The translations under genes and the position numbers were made by a program. This document shows, one piece after another, positions 53,256 to 62,096 of a stretch of 64,000 bases of DNA. The notes below the pieces were generated by a model. It worked only from the letters and a program-made list of their open reading frames with translations, did not search any database and was not told where the DNA came from. The DNA lies in contig JAZQFJ010000010.1 in assembly GCA_045539475.1 (NCBI GenBank), positions 75,901 through 139,900 on the forward strand. The letters are read 5' to 3'. Position 1 is the stretch's first letter; each line of letters begins with the position of its first letter. Origin of the DNA: SIG480 sp045539475 (GTDB lineage: Bacteria; Bacillota; Clostridia; Oscillospirales; JAAYXM01).

Positions 53256-54506
53256 TTACTGCGCTTTTTTCTTCACTTTTCTTGTAATCTGAGGCTCCGT
53301 TTTTTCACGGACACACTGTTCGGTTACAACAACTTTTATAATATCCTCATCTGACGGAACGTCATACATTATCTTCTGCATTACGCCTTCGAGAACAGCA
53401 CGAAGACCGCGTGCGCCAATCTCGCGCGCGATTGCAAGCTCGGCAATCGCCTCAAGCGCTTTGTCCTCAAACGAAAGCTCTACTCCGTCCATAGCAAGTA
53501 AGCGAATGTACTGTTTAGTAAGTGCATTTTTCGGCTTTGTAAGTATGCTTATCATTGCATCTTTATCAAGAGGTGCGAGCGGAGCGATAACCGGCAGACG
53601 ACCAACAAGCTCAGGAATGATACCGAACTTCAACAAATCATGAGGCTGGACATCCGTCAGAAGTGCTGCTTTATCCTCTTTTTCCTTGGAAGCGACAGGA
53701 GCACCAAAACCGATTCCCCTTTGGGTTTTTCGTTTTGAAATAACCTTTTCTATACCATCAAACGCACCGCCGCAGATGAAAAGAATGTTGCTTGTATCTA
53801 TCTGAATAAACTCCTGATGTGGGTGTTTTCTGCCACCCTGAGGAGGAACATTCGCAACGGTTCCTTCCAGTATTTTTAAAATTGCCTGCTGTACACCTTC
53901 ACCGGATACATCTCTGGTAATTGACATATTTTCGCTTTTTCGGGCAATTTTATCAATCTCATCTATAAATATTATTCCGCGCTGTGCCGCTTCAATATCG
54001 TAATCTGCAGCCTGTATAAGACGAAGAAGTATATTTTCGACATCTTCTCCGACATATCCTGCCTCTGTAAGTGTTGTCGCATCTGCAATCGCAAATGGGA
54101 CATTGAGCATTTTTGCAAGTGTCTGAGCAAAAAGAGTTTTACCCGAACCGGTAGGTCCAATCATCAGAATATTACTTTTCTGAAGTTCAACATCATTTGG
54201 TTCGTCATTCATAATTCTTTTATAGTGGTTGTACACGGCTACACTGAGAGCAAGCTTTGCGCCCTCCTGACCAACAATATAGTCATTAAGGCGTTCGTGA
54301 ATCTCCCGCGGTTTCAAAACCGTGAGTTTTTTTGCACTTGTACCGGTACTTTCAAGCCCTGCAAGCTTCATTGAATCAAGATATTCTTTGCAGGCATCTA
54401 CGCAATTTTCGCATATATATCCGTTGAGCCCTGCCAGCACTTGAGTACCGGGGGCAATCTCCTCGCCACAGAACGAGCAGATGATACTTTTATTCTTATC
54501 TGCCAT
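53256..54506 (-). CDS. clpX: ATP-dependent Clp protease ATPase subunit ClpX
   Basis: AAA+ unfoldase that feeds ClpP. 416 residues. Zinc-binding N-domain with CSFCGEE and CENCVDAC, Walker A GPTGSGKT near 120, GYVGEDVE pore loop, Walker B IIFIDEIDK, ClpP-binding loop region near residue 265 (IGFGAPV), sensor-2 GARGLRAVLE. ATG at 54506; a TTG six codons upstream would start inside the likely ribosome binding site. Confidence 0.97.
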   Translation of the reverse strand: MADKNKSIICSFCGEEIAPGTQVLAGLNGYICENCVDACKEYLDSMKLAGLESTGTSAKKLTVLKPREIHERLNDYIVGQEGAKLALSVAVYNHYKRIMNDEPNDVELQKSNILMIGPTGSGKTLFAQTLAKMLNVPFAIADATTLTEAGYVGEDVENILLRLIQAADYDIEAAQRGIIFIDEIDKIARKSENMSITRDVSGEGVQQAILKILEGTVANVPPQGGRKHPHQEFIQIDTSNILFICGGAFDGIEKVISKRKTQRGIGFGAPVASKEKEDKAALLTDVQPHDLLKFGIIPELVGRLPVIAPLAPLDKDAMISILTKPKNALTKQYIRLLAMDGVELSFEDKALEAIAELAIAREIGARGLRAVLEGVMQKIMYDVPSDEDIIKVVVTEQCVREKTEPQITRKVKKKAQ

Positions 54507-54527
54507 AAACTTATATCGCTCCAAATT

Positions 54528-55112
54528 TTACTGTCTTTTTGTTATTACCCTGTCGATAAGTCCGTACTTCATTGCCTCTTCGGCAGTCATAAAATTATCG
54601 CGTTCAGTATCCTGCTCTATAACCTCAATCGGCTTTCCGGTAACATCAGACAAGATGGAATTCAAATGTGACTTGATACGGATTATACGGTCGGCATGGA
54701 TTTTAATATCCGTCGCCTGCCCCTGCATTCCGGAGAGAGGCTGATGTATCATAATCTCGGAATTCGGCAGAGCAAGACGCTTTCCGGGCGCTCCTGCAGC
54801 AAGCAGAAAAGCTCCCATAGATGCCGCCATTCCTACACAAATTGTGGAAACATCACATTTAATATACTGCATAGTATCATAAATTGCCATACCTGCTGTT
54901 ATTGAACCGCCGGGAGAATTGATATAAAAATCAATATCCTTATCCGGATCCTGTGACTCAAGATACAAAAGCTGTGCAACAATAAGAGATGCTGTTGTAT
55001 CATTAACCTCTTCAGACAGCATAATTATTCTGTCATTAAGAAGTCTTGAGAAAATGTCATATGACCGCTCTCCGCGGTTTGTTTGTTCTACTACTACGGG
55101 AACTAAACTCAT
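54528..55112 (-). CDS. clpP: ATP-dependent Clp protease proteolytic subunit
   Basis: 194 residues, standard length. Catalytic S98 in GMAASMG, H123 in MIHQPLSG, Asp near 172. The ATG at 55112 (SLVPVVVEQT) follows GGAG by ten bases; the frame is open seven codons further, to an ATG without support. It follows tig and precedes clpX, the standard order. Confidence 0.97.
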   Translation of the reverse strand: MSLVPVVVEQTNRGERSYDIFSRLLNDRIIMLSEEVNDTTASLIVAQLLYLESQDPDKDIDFYINSPGGSITAGMAIYDTMQYIKCDVSTICVGMAASMGAFLLAAGAPGKRLALPNSEIMIHQPLSGMQGQATDIKIHADRIIRIKSHLNSILSDVTGKPIEVIEQDTERDNFMTAEEAMKYGLIDRVITKRQ

Positions 55113-55208
55113 TATTTTCACTCTCCTGTTCATTTTTTAAAGATAGGCGCGAGGAAATAAACTCCTCCCGCCTATCCTACACTAATATTATGCTCAGAAT
55201 TTGGTAAA

Positions 55209-56675
55209 TTATTCTTTATCTTCTGTTTTCTTTGCAGTTGTCTTCTTTGCGGCAGGCTTCTTTGCAGTTGCAGACTTAGTTGTCTTTGCAGCCTTTGTTT
55301 CGCCATCAGCCTTCTTTGTTGTTTTCTTCGCAGCAGGTTTCTTTTCTTCCGAGGCATCAGCCTTTTCTGCAGTCTTCTTCGTTGCAGTTTTCTTTGCCGG
55401 AGCTTTTGCTACTGCGTTTTCACGAATAAATGCAAGAGCCTTGATGGAATAAAGGTCGCTCTTCATTGCATCTGCCGGAAGGAATCCACGGATGCGGTCA
55501 ATTTCCATACCGTACTGCTCAGAAAGCTTCTTGTATTCAGCCTCAACGTCTTCATCTGTAGGCTCAAGTCCTTCAGCTTTTGAAACGGCTTCAAGAGCAA
55601 GGCGGGATTTAACCTGCTCTTCGGCCTGGTCACGGAAATTCTTGCGGAAATCATCCATATTGGACTGAATCATCTCAAGATACTGTTCAAGCGTGATGCC
55701 CTGCATCTGGAGACGCTGTGCAAAATCATTTGCAATCTGGTCGAGCTGAGAATCAACCATAACCTCAGGAAGCTCAACCTTCATACCCTTAACAACCTCT
55801 TTGAGGAGAACTTCATCAAATGCATCGTTCGCCATTTTCTCACGGTTTTCACGAAGCTTCTTCTCAATGCTCTTCTTAAGCTCGTCAAGTGTTTCAAACT
55901 CTGAAACATCCTTTGCAAACTCATCGTCTGCAACCGGAAGTTCAGTTTCCTTAACTTCATGTACTTTTACCTTAAATACTGCCTCTTTACCTGCGAGGTC
56001 ATCTGCATGGTATTCCTTCGGGAATGTAACATTTACATCACACTCGTCATTTGCCTTCTTGCCGACAAGCTGATCTTCAAATCCCGGGATAAACTGGTTT
56101 GAACCAAGCTTCAAGCTGTGGTTTTCACTCTTTCCGCCCTCGAACGCAACGCCGTCAACAAAACCTTCAAAATCAATAACGACTGTATCGCCGTTCTTTG
56201 CTTCGCGCTCCACAGTGATGAGACGTGCATTTCTTTCAAGCATAACATTAAGCTCTGCCTCTATATCCTTCTTTGTTACGGAAACAGACGGCTTTGCAGC
56301 TTCAATACCCTTATATTTGCCGAGCTTTACCTCAGGCTTAACGGTGACGGTTGCTTTCACGGTAAAGCCATCTTCATTTATATCAACAAGCTCAACCTCA
56401 GGATAATCAACCGGCTCAATTCCGCTTTCCTTAACTGCAGCTTCAAAAGCATCCGGATAAGCGATATTAATAGCATCTTCAGTGAAAACACCCTTGCCAT
56501 ACATACGCTCAATCATAGCTCTCGGAGCCTTACCCTTACGGAATCCCGGAACTGTAATCTTAGACTTATTTTTGAGATATGCTTTCTGCATAGCCTCATC
56601 AAATTCAGGCTTTTCTACCTGGATTTCGAGACACACCTTTCCGTTCTCGAGTTTTTCTGTTGATTTCAACTTCAT
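55209..56675 (-). CDS. tig: Trigger factor with Lys/Ala-rich C-terminal tail
   Basis: Ribosome-bound chaperone and prolyl isomerase. Ribosome-binding domain (about 1-115) with GFRKGKAPR, FKBP-type PPIase domain (about 160-245, GDTVVIDFEGFVDG), then the helical SurA-like C-domain to about 420. After that, residues 421-488 form a 68-residue low-complexity tail with repeated AKK, PAAKKT and TKK units, resembling histone H1-like tails. Most trigger factors end near 430. ATG 56675 follows AAGGA. First gene of the tig-clpP-clpX-lon-engB-lysA run. Confidence 0.96.
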   Translation of the reverse strand: MKLKSTEKLENGKVCLEIQVEKPEFDEAMQKAYLKNKSKITVPGFRKGKAPRAMIERMYGKGVFTEDAINIAYPDAFEAAVKESGIEPVDYPEVELVDINEDGFTVKATVTVKPEVKLGKYKGIEAAKPSVSVTKKDIEAELNVMLERNARLITVEREAKNGDTVVIDFEGFVDGVAFEGGKSENHSLKLGSNQFIPGFEDQLVGKKANDECDVNVTFPKEYHADDLAGKEAVFKVKVHEVKETELPVADDEFAKDVSEFETLDELKKSIEKKLRENREKMANDAFDEVLLKEVVKGMKVELPEVMVDSQLDQIANDFAQRLQMQGITLEQYLEMIQSNMDDFRKNFRDQAEEQVKSRLALEAVSKAEGLEPTDEDVEAEYKKLSEQYGMEIDRIRGFLPADAMKSDLYSIKALAFIRENAVAKAPAKKTATKKTAEKADASEEKKPAAKKTTKKADGETKAAKTTKSATAKKPAAKKTTAKKTEDKE

Positions 56676-56712
56676 TTGAGACCATTCCTTTCGAATCGGT
56701 TATAACCTAATT

Positions 56713-56741
56713 ATTGTAACAGATTTTTTCCGATTTTTCCA
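56713..56741 (-). promoter_or_regulatory. Promoter of tig with extended -10
   Basis: Minus strand TGTTACAAT (TACAAT at 56713-56718, TG two bases before) with TGGAAA at 56736-56741, 17-base spacer. A 10-bp palindrome GGTTATAACC (56698-56707) lies at the likely start of transcription. The rest of the gap 56742-56827 is T-rich, without a clear hairpin. Confidence 0.55.
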
Positions 56742-56827
56742 CATATTTTTTTATTTTTTAGAAAATTTTCTTTATTTTGTAATTTTGTGCTAGTTTTTTA
56801 TTCGTTTTTTTGATTTTTTTGTTACTT

Positions 56828-57517
56828 TTAACCTATAAAAAGAGGTTCAAAAGAGAGGTAATCTGCAGATATGAGGGCATATTCCACACCTTTATGCATT
56901 CCGGAAAATGCACTTTTATGACCGTAGCTGTGCAGATGCCCGTAAAAACACCGGCTCACGCCAAACTCATTAAGCATATCGGTGATTTCCTCACACTCAT
57001 ATCCCGCGCAGACAGGGGGATAATGCAGAAAACATAAAAGTTCTCTTGCCCCAAATTTTCGCCCCTCTTCGAGAGATCTTCGAAGACGCCCTATTTCCCT
57101 GTCGTATATTTTCCGGCTCCCTCCGTTTTCCTCTTCATAAAACCAACCACGCGTACCGCAAATTGCCACGTCATTAATTTTGAAAGCGTTATTATGAAGA
57201 ATGTCAATTGAGGTAATACCGTTTTCCGAAAAAAAGCGCTTTGTTTTGGTTGCTGTTTCCCACCAGTAATCATGATTACCTTTTGAGATAATTTTTTTAC
57301 CCGGAAAAGAATCAATCATCTTAAAATCAAGAAGCGACTCAGACAGAGACATAGCCCATGAGATATCGCCCGGAATGACGGTTATGTCGTCTTCTGTAAG
57401 TTTTTCAAATCCCCGGATTATTCGCTTTTCATAATCATGCCATAATGGGCCGAAAACATCCATCGGCTTGTTTACGGATTTTGACAAATGCAAATCAGCA
57501 ATTGCATATATCGCCAT
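56828..57517 (-). CDS. Metallophosphoesterase family protein
   Basis: 229 residues, calcineurin-like fold: IADLHLS (first metals), PGDISWAMS, SKGNHDYWW (GNHD), FLHYPPV and YGHLHSYGH (GHxH). No signal peptide. It resembles small bacterial phosphohydrolases whose substrate is unknown. The ATG overlaps the stop of thrC (TAATG) and its GGAGG lies within the end of thrC, so the two are coupled. Confidence 0.9.
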   Translation of the reverse strand: MAIYAIADLHLSKSVNKPMDVFGPLWHDYEKRIIRGFEKLTEDDITVIPGDISWAMSLSESLLDFKMIDSFPGKKIISKGNHDYWWETATKTKRFFSENGITSIDILHNNAFKINDVAICGTRGWFYEEENGGSRKIYDREIGRLRRSLEEGRKFGARELLCFLHYPPVCAGYECEEITDMLNEFGVSRCFYGHLHSYGHKSAFSGMHKGVEYALISADYLSFEPLFIG

Positions 57518-59013
57518 TAAAGCGTTCCCTCCGTAAATTTGAGAACAACATCGGGAAGATCTTCTCGGGTTGTTGTGTTTACAAAGCGCTCTTCTTTTTC
57601 AAATATCGAAGCAAGAGGTGCCGGAATTTTCTGTCCGGTCGTTTTTGAGAGAATCCGAAGCAACTCTTCCCCGCCGGATGTGATATCTATCCCAAGCGCA
57701 GACAAAACACTGTCTGCAAACTTAAACGGACTTGCGGTAGACGCAAGAAGCGTTACAGTTTCATCTCCTGTTTCTTTTACATACTTTCTGTATACATTCA
57801 CCCCGACTGCAGTATGCGTGTCAATAAGGTAATTATGCTCACTAAACACATTTGAAATGGTTTTGAGCGTTTCATCATCATTGCAGCAACCGCCGTAGAA
57901 CAATTCCGAAATTTTTTCAAATATTTCAGCACTTACGGTGTACGCGCCATCGCTTTTAAGCTTGGACATATACTTTTTAACAGTTTTATCGTCATTTCCG
58001 GACAGATTAAAGATAAGACGTTCAAGATTGCTTGATATAAGAATATCCATTGCCGGCGAAGTTGTTACATGAAACTCTCTGCACTTGTCATATTTACCGG
58101 TGTTAAAAAAGTCAGTAAGTACGTTATTGGAATTCGAAGCACAAATGAATTTCTTTATCGGAATTCCCATTTCGCGTGCGTAGAATGCCGCAAGAATATT
58201 GCCGAAGTTTCCGGTAGGAACACATACGTTAATCTCATCATTCTCGCTTATTGAGCCGCTTTTAAGCAAATCAAAGTATCCGGAAACATAGTATGCAATC
58301 TGAGGAACAGCTCTGCCCCAGTTTATTGAATTTGCCGATGAGAAAATACAACCGTTATCGGAGGCCTTTCCGCGAATTTCTTCATCGGAAAAAATCTCCT
58401 TCATAGCAGACTGAACATCATCAAAGTTTCCGACAACCGATGAAACATAAACGTTTTCACCGGACTGAGTCGTCATCTGGCGCTCCTGAATTTTGCTTAC
58501 GCCGTCCTTAGGGTAAAATACAGCAATTTTCGTCCCCTCAACATCTGCAAACCCCTCAAGAGCAGCTTTGCCGGTATCACCTGAAGTTGCAACAAGAATA
58601 CTTGCACATCTTTTTTCTCCGGTCTTTTTCAATGCTGCGGAAAGAAGATGCGGCAACATTTGAAGAGCCATATCTTTAAACGCACAGGTCGGACCGTGCC
58701 AAAGCTCCAAAACACCAAGGTTCGGCTCAAGCATATGAACAGGTGCCGTTGCATCAGAATCAAACTTGCCGTTACCGTAGGCTTTCTCTGAAAAATCACA
58801 AAGTTCTTCTTCCGAAAAATCTGTAAGAAATTTTCCGAGAACGAACGCTGCACGCTCACGGTAAGATGCATCGAGCAGATATTTTTTTTCGTCATCCGTA
58901 AGCTTTGGAATGCTTTCCGGACAGAAAAGGCCTCCATCTTTACTGAGCCCTCTTACAATAGCCTCAGCTGATGAAACAGAAAGTGTTGTGTCTCGTGTAC
59001 TGAAATAATTCAT
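57517..59013 (-). CDS. thrC: Threonine synthase
   Basis: Converts O-phosphohomoserine to threonine with PLP. 498 residues, the longer class (as in E. coli and Clostridia): MNYFSTRDTT opening, PLP lysine K113 in CAFKDMAL, ATSGDTGKAALEGF, phosphate loop VPTGNFGNI. GGAGG lies seven bases before the ATG. No riboswitch or T-box upstream. It lies 17 bases behind yraN. Confidence 0.97.
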   Translation of the reverse strand: MNYFSTRDTTLSVSSAEAIVRGLSKDGGLFCPESIPKLTDDEKKYLLDASYRERAAFVLGKFLTDFSEEELCDFSEKAYGNGKFDSDATAPVHMLEPNLGVLELWHGPTCAFKDMALQMLPHLLSAALKKTGEKRCASILVATSGDTGKAALEGFADVEGTKIAVFYPKDGVSKIQERQMTTQSGENVYVSSVVGNFDDVQSAMKEIFSDEEIRGKASDNGCIFSSANSINWGRAVPQIAYYVSGYFDLLKSGSISENDEINVCVPTGNFGNILAAFYAREMGIPIKKFICASNSNNVLTDFFNTGKYDKCREFHVTTSPAMDILISSNLERLIFNLSGNDDKTVKKYMSKLKSDGAYTVSAEIFEKISELFYGGCCNDDETLKTISNVFSEHNYLIDTHTAVGVNVYRKYVKETGDETVTLLASTASPFKFADSVLSALGIDITSGGEELLRILSKTTGQKIPAPLASIFEKEERFVNTTTREDLPDVVLKFTEGTL

Positions 59014-59030
59014 AGACTTTCCTCCATGGA

Positions 59031-59402
59031 TTAAAACGCACTTCCGTAAAATGCGTTTTCTATATGATTTATAGTGTAATTATCGGATATTCCATCCGGT
59101 GCATATACTTCGATTATATCAAAGCGAACGATTTTTTCGGTCCTGTTTTTTGCAAGCCACACGCGCGCCGTAAGATTTATTTTTCTTTGTTTTTCCCGTG
59201 TTACAAATTGCTCTGCTTTTCCAAACGCATCGTTTTTTCGAAGCTTTACCTCCACGAAAACAACTGTGTTTTTATTCTCGGCAATGAGATCAATTTCACC
59301 GAACCGGGTTCTGTAATTTACGCCGATAAGCTTATACTTCTTTTTTCTGAGGTACTCTGCCGCCTTCGCCTCGCCCCATTTGCCGAGAAGCAATGTGTTC
59401 AT
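59031..59402 (-). CDS. YraN/UPF0102 family nuclease-like protein
   Basis: 123 residues, restriction endonuclease-like fold (Holliday junction resolvase-related): LGKWGEAKAAEYL, GEIDLIAE with catalytic Asp, and FVEVKLRK (ExK). Exact role is unknown; UPF0102 genes typically follow rnhB. Its ATG overlaps the rnhB stop by four bases. Confidence 0.93.
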   Translation of the reverse strand: MNTLLLGKWGEAKAAEYLRKKKYKLIGVNYRTRFGEIDLIAENKNTVVFVEVKLRKNDAFGKAEQFVTREKQRKINLTARVWLAKNRTEKIVRFDIIEVYAPDGISDNYTINHIENAFYGSAF

Positions 59403-60019
59403 CGAAGAAGAATCCCACCTTTATATTTTTTGAAGAAGGTTTTTCTGTGGACATCCGAAATACCGTAAGCCTCTACCATTTCATAATGCAATTTCGTCGG
59501 ATATCCCTTATGTTTTTCAAATCTATATTCAGGATAACGCTCCGCAACCTTAAGCATAAACCTATCTCTGCTGACTTTTGCAAGGATTGATGCCGCAGCA
59601 ATATTAGCAGACAGGCTGTCCCCTTTTACAAGACTGTTTATATGTACATCCGTTTCAAAAGTTTTATTTCCATCCACAAGAATAACATCAGGCGAAACAG
59701 AAAGCTTTGAAACTGCGCGCTTCATCGCAAGAAGAGAAGCGTTTAAAATATTTATATCATCTATTTCCTTTTCATCCGACGATGCAATACCGAAAGCAAT
59801 CGCTTTCTCGCAGATTATATCAAAGAGCGCTTCCCTTTTTTTCTCACTGAGCTTTTTGGAATCATCAAGTCCGTCAATCTGAAGCTCCTGCGGCAAAATA
59901 ACTGCAGCAGCAAAGACCGGACCGGCAAGAGGGCCTCGCCCCGCTTCATCAACACCGCAAACGAGCTTACAGCCTTTTTCCAAATACTTACGCTCATACA
60001 ACCACATATCACGTTCCAT
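59399..60019 (-). CDS. rnhB: Ribonuclease HII
   Basis: Removes ribonucleotides from RNA-DNA duplexes. 206 residues: CGVDEAGRGPLAG with catalytic Asp and Glu, LDDSKKLSEK, VLVDGNKTF (third Asp), DRFM and KHKGYPTK. GGAGG is six bases before the ATG. It lies 12 bases behind rbgA. Confidence 0.97.
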   Translation of the reverse strand: MERDMWLYERKYLEKGCKLVCGVDEAGRGPLAGPVFAAAVILPQELQIDGLDDSKKLSEKKREALFDIICEKAIAFGIASSDEKEIDDINILNASLLAMKRAVSKLSVSPDVILVDGNKTFETDVHINSLVKGDSLSANIAAASILAKVSRDRFMLKVAERYPEYRFEKHKGYPTKLHYEMVEAYGISDVHRKTFFKKYKGGILLR

Positions 60020-60031
60020 CGGCGCCCTCCG

Positions 60032-60934
60032 TTATTCTGACAACATTCCGCGAAGCTCTATTTTTTCAAGAGGAGCACGGTCTGCTTCATCAACGCTTTC
60101 AAGCGTAATTTTACCGAGAGCTCCTGCACGGAATTCGTCAAGAAGAGTTTTTGCCATGCGTTCCGTATTAACCTCTCCTCCGGAAATCAAAAAACCGCGT
60201 GACTTTCCGGCTCTTTCAAGTATATCATATCCCGGTTCTTCTGTGTTGCAGGTTATTCTATATCTTGCATTAAGGTTTCCAGCATAACGCTCAGACAAAA
60301 CTTCCATAAAAAGCGAAGCAAGAGTTTCTATATCAAGAATATCATCTTTAATAGCTCCTGTAAATGCAAGGTTAAGTGCGGTTCTTTTATCGTCAAACTT
60401 CGGCCAAAGCATACCCGGCGTATCAAGCATCTCAATACCGTTACCGACACGAATCCACTGCTTATCACGAGTAACACCCGGGCGATCCTCAGCCTTTGCA
60501 ATATTGCGTCCTGAAACGCGGTTAATAAACGACGATTTACCGACATTCGGAACTCCGCATATCATGATACGTACACTTCTTCCGACCTGTCCTTTTTCAC
60601 GATAGCTTTCAAGTTTTTTGGCAAGAAGCTGTTTTATTGCCGAAGGAAACGCAGAAACGCCTCCGCCGTTTTTCGAATTGGTTTCCAGAACGGAATAACC
60701 CTTTGAGCGGTAATACGCCGCCCATTCTTTTGTCTTTGCATCGTCTGCTAAATCAACACGGTTTAAAACGATAAGCCTTGGCTTATCCTTTGACAGCTCT
60801 GCAATATCATAGTTTCTGCTCGAAACCGGAATACGCGCATCCAAAATCTCACATACGGCATCTACCATTTTGAGATTATCTGATATCATCCGGCGCGTTT
60901 TTGTCATATGTCCCGGATACCATTGAATATCCAT
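60032..60934 (-). CDS. rbgA: Ribosome biogenesis GTPase YlqF/RbgA
   Basis: Circularly permuted GTPase for late 50S assembly. 300 residues: DIQWYPGHMTK opening, G4 LNRVDL before G1 GVPNVGKSSFIN and G3 DTPGML, C-terminal ANTAR-like helical domain. GGAG lies nine bases before ATG. Part of rplS-lepB-rbgA-rnhB-yraN. Confidence 0.97.
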   Translation of the reverse strand: MDIQWYPGHMTKTRRMISDNLKMVDAVCEILDARIPVSSRNYDIAELSKDKPRLIVLNRVDLADDAKTKEWAAYYRSKGYSVLETNSKNGGGVSAFPSAIKQLLAKKLESYREKGQVGRSVRIMICGVPNVGKSSFINRVSGRNIAKAEDRPGVTRDKQWIRVGNGIEMLDTPGMLWPKFDDKRTALNLAFTGAIKDDILDIETLASLFMEVLSERYAGNLNARYRITCNTEEPGYDILERAGKSRGFLISGGEVNTERMAKTLLDEFRAGALGKITLESVDEADRAPLEKIELRGMLSE

Positions 60935-60952
60935 ATATCGCGTCTCCTTTTT

Positions 60953-61531
60953 CTAATTCACCGTTCCAAATGCCGACACAGGCAACAATCTCAAAAGAAG
61001 CCTTCCGAGAATGCAAGACTCATGTACCATACCAAGACTTGCATCACGGCTGTCAGCGCTGTGATTACGGTTATCCCCCATAACAAACACACAGTTTTCC
61101 GGCACTGTTGCCGGGAAGCTCATACTGATGTTGCGATGAGTAGGCTCTGCGATGTACGGCTCCGAAAGTTCCTTACCGTCAACATATACAATTCCTTTTT
61201 TGAAGTCAATATCGACTGTCTGATTTTCTGTTGCTATAACGCGCTTCACTATCATCTTTCCGTCCATGAAAGAATTCTTGGACAAAACAACAATATCGCC
61301 CTTCTCAGGTTCATAAAACAGATCAGAAATAACAAGCCAATCCTTATGGTGAAGCGTCGGCATCATAGACTCACCGTCAACGCCTACAATACGAAACAGA
61401 AATATAAATATAAGAACAATTGCGCTGAGAATAAATACAATATTCTGAACCCAATCAAAAATTTCGTTTTTCATATCGGCAACGGAGTTTTTTTCCTCCG
61501 GAACCTCGTTTATATTCAAATTTTCAGACAT
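60953..61531 (-). CDS. lepB: Signal peptidase I
   Basis: Membrane protease that removes Sec signal peptides. 192 residues: one membrane helix (about 30-48), catalytic S55 in GESMMPTL, K96 in MIVKRVIA, and MGDNRNHSADSRD. The open frame runs on 88 codons upstream, through the rplS gap and into another frame of rplS, but GGAGG and the ATG at 61531 set the start. Confidence 0.95.
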   Translation of the reverse strand: MSENLNINEVPEEKNSVADMKNEIFDWVQNIVFILSAIVLIFIFLFRIVGVDGESMMPTLHHKDWLVISDLFYEPEKGDIVVLSKNSFMDGKMIVKRVIATENQTVDIDFKKGIVYVDGKELSEPYIAEPTHRNISMSFPATVPENCVFVMGDNRNHSADSRDASLGMVHESCILGRLLLRLLPVSAFGTVN

Positions 61532-61555
61532 AAAAACTCCTCCTTGAGAAGTGTG

Positions 61556-61592
61556 AAAAGGGGGAAGACCAAAAAGCCCTCCCCTTCTCCTT
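61556..61592 (-). terminator. Imperfect hairpin between rplS and lepB, likely attenuating terminator
   Basis: On the minus strand AAGGGGAGG pairs with CTTCCCCCTT around a GGCTTTTTGG loop, followed by TTTT. It follows the rplS stop directly and could reduce transcription of lepB relative to rplS. Confidence 0.5.
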
Positions 61593-61934
61593 TTAGATAT
61601 CTTCTTTGACCTTTGCAGCCTTACCGACTCTGCCGCGCAGATAGTAAAGCTTAGCACGTCTGACTTTACCCTTACGGACAAGCTCAAACTTGACAACATG
61701 CGGTGCGTGAATCGGGAAAACCTTTTCAACGCCAACGCCGTAGGACAAGCGACGTACTGTAACCGTTTCCTGAATGCCGCCATGCTTCTTGGCAATTATT
61801 GTGCCTTCGAAAACCTGAACACGCTCACGGTTACCTTCCTTGATAAGGACATGGACACGAACAGTGTCACCAATGTTTATCTCAGGTAAATCCTTTTTAA
61901 TCTGACTGTCAGTCAAATTCTTGATAAGATCCAT
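61593..61934 (-). CDS. rplS: 50S ribosomal protein L19
   Basis: 113 residues: DTVRVHVLIKEGNRERVQ, FEGTIIAKKHGG and the C-terminal RRAKLYYLRGRVGKAAKV typical of L19. GGAGG is nine bases before the ATG. First gene of the unit with lepB, rbgA, rnhB and yraN. Confidence 0.98.
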   Translation of the reverse strand: MDLIKNLTDSQIKKDLPEINIGDTVRVHVLIKEGNRERVQVFEGTIIAKKHGGIQETVTVRRLSYGVGVEKVFPIHAPHVVKFELVRKGKVRRAKLYYLRGRVGKAAKVKEDI

Positions 61935-62044
61935 TGATGCACTCCTCCTTTCTTCATAGACGTTCTTGCCTCAAAAAAGACGCAGACAGAGGACCGCCCG
62001 TTTTATAACTATGATATCATATCATATATTCAAGGAAAAATCAA
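61935..62044 (-). promoter_or_regulatory. Promoter and leader of rplS
   Basis: Minus strand TTGATT (62039-62044), 17-base spacer, TATGAT (62016-62021). The transcript leader of about 75 bases contains a GC-rich stretch (GGGCGGTCCTCTGTCTGCG). An L19 autoregulatory leader is known in Bacillus; I cannot confirm its fold here. Confidence 0.5.
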
Positions 62045-62096
62045 GTATTTTTTTCTTTTTCTTACAAAAAGCATTTTTACAGTTCTTTTTTATATT

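Noticed and set aside
52266..53354. 362-codon open frame on the plus strand
   Set aside because: Exactly antisense to lon and the start of the region before it; the product is Phe/Lys/Arg-rich without motifs and no ribosome binding site was seen.
61532..61795. 88-codon N-terminal extension of signal peptidase
   Set aside because: It runs through the rplS/lepB gap and antiphase rplS sequence; GGAGG and ATG at 61531 mark the real start.
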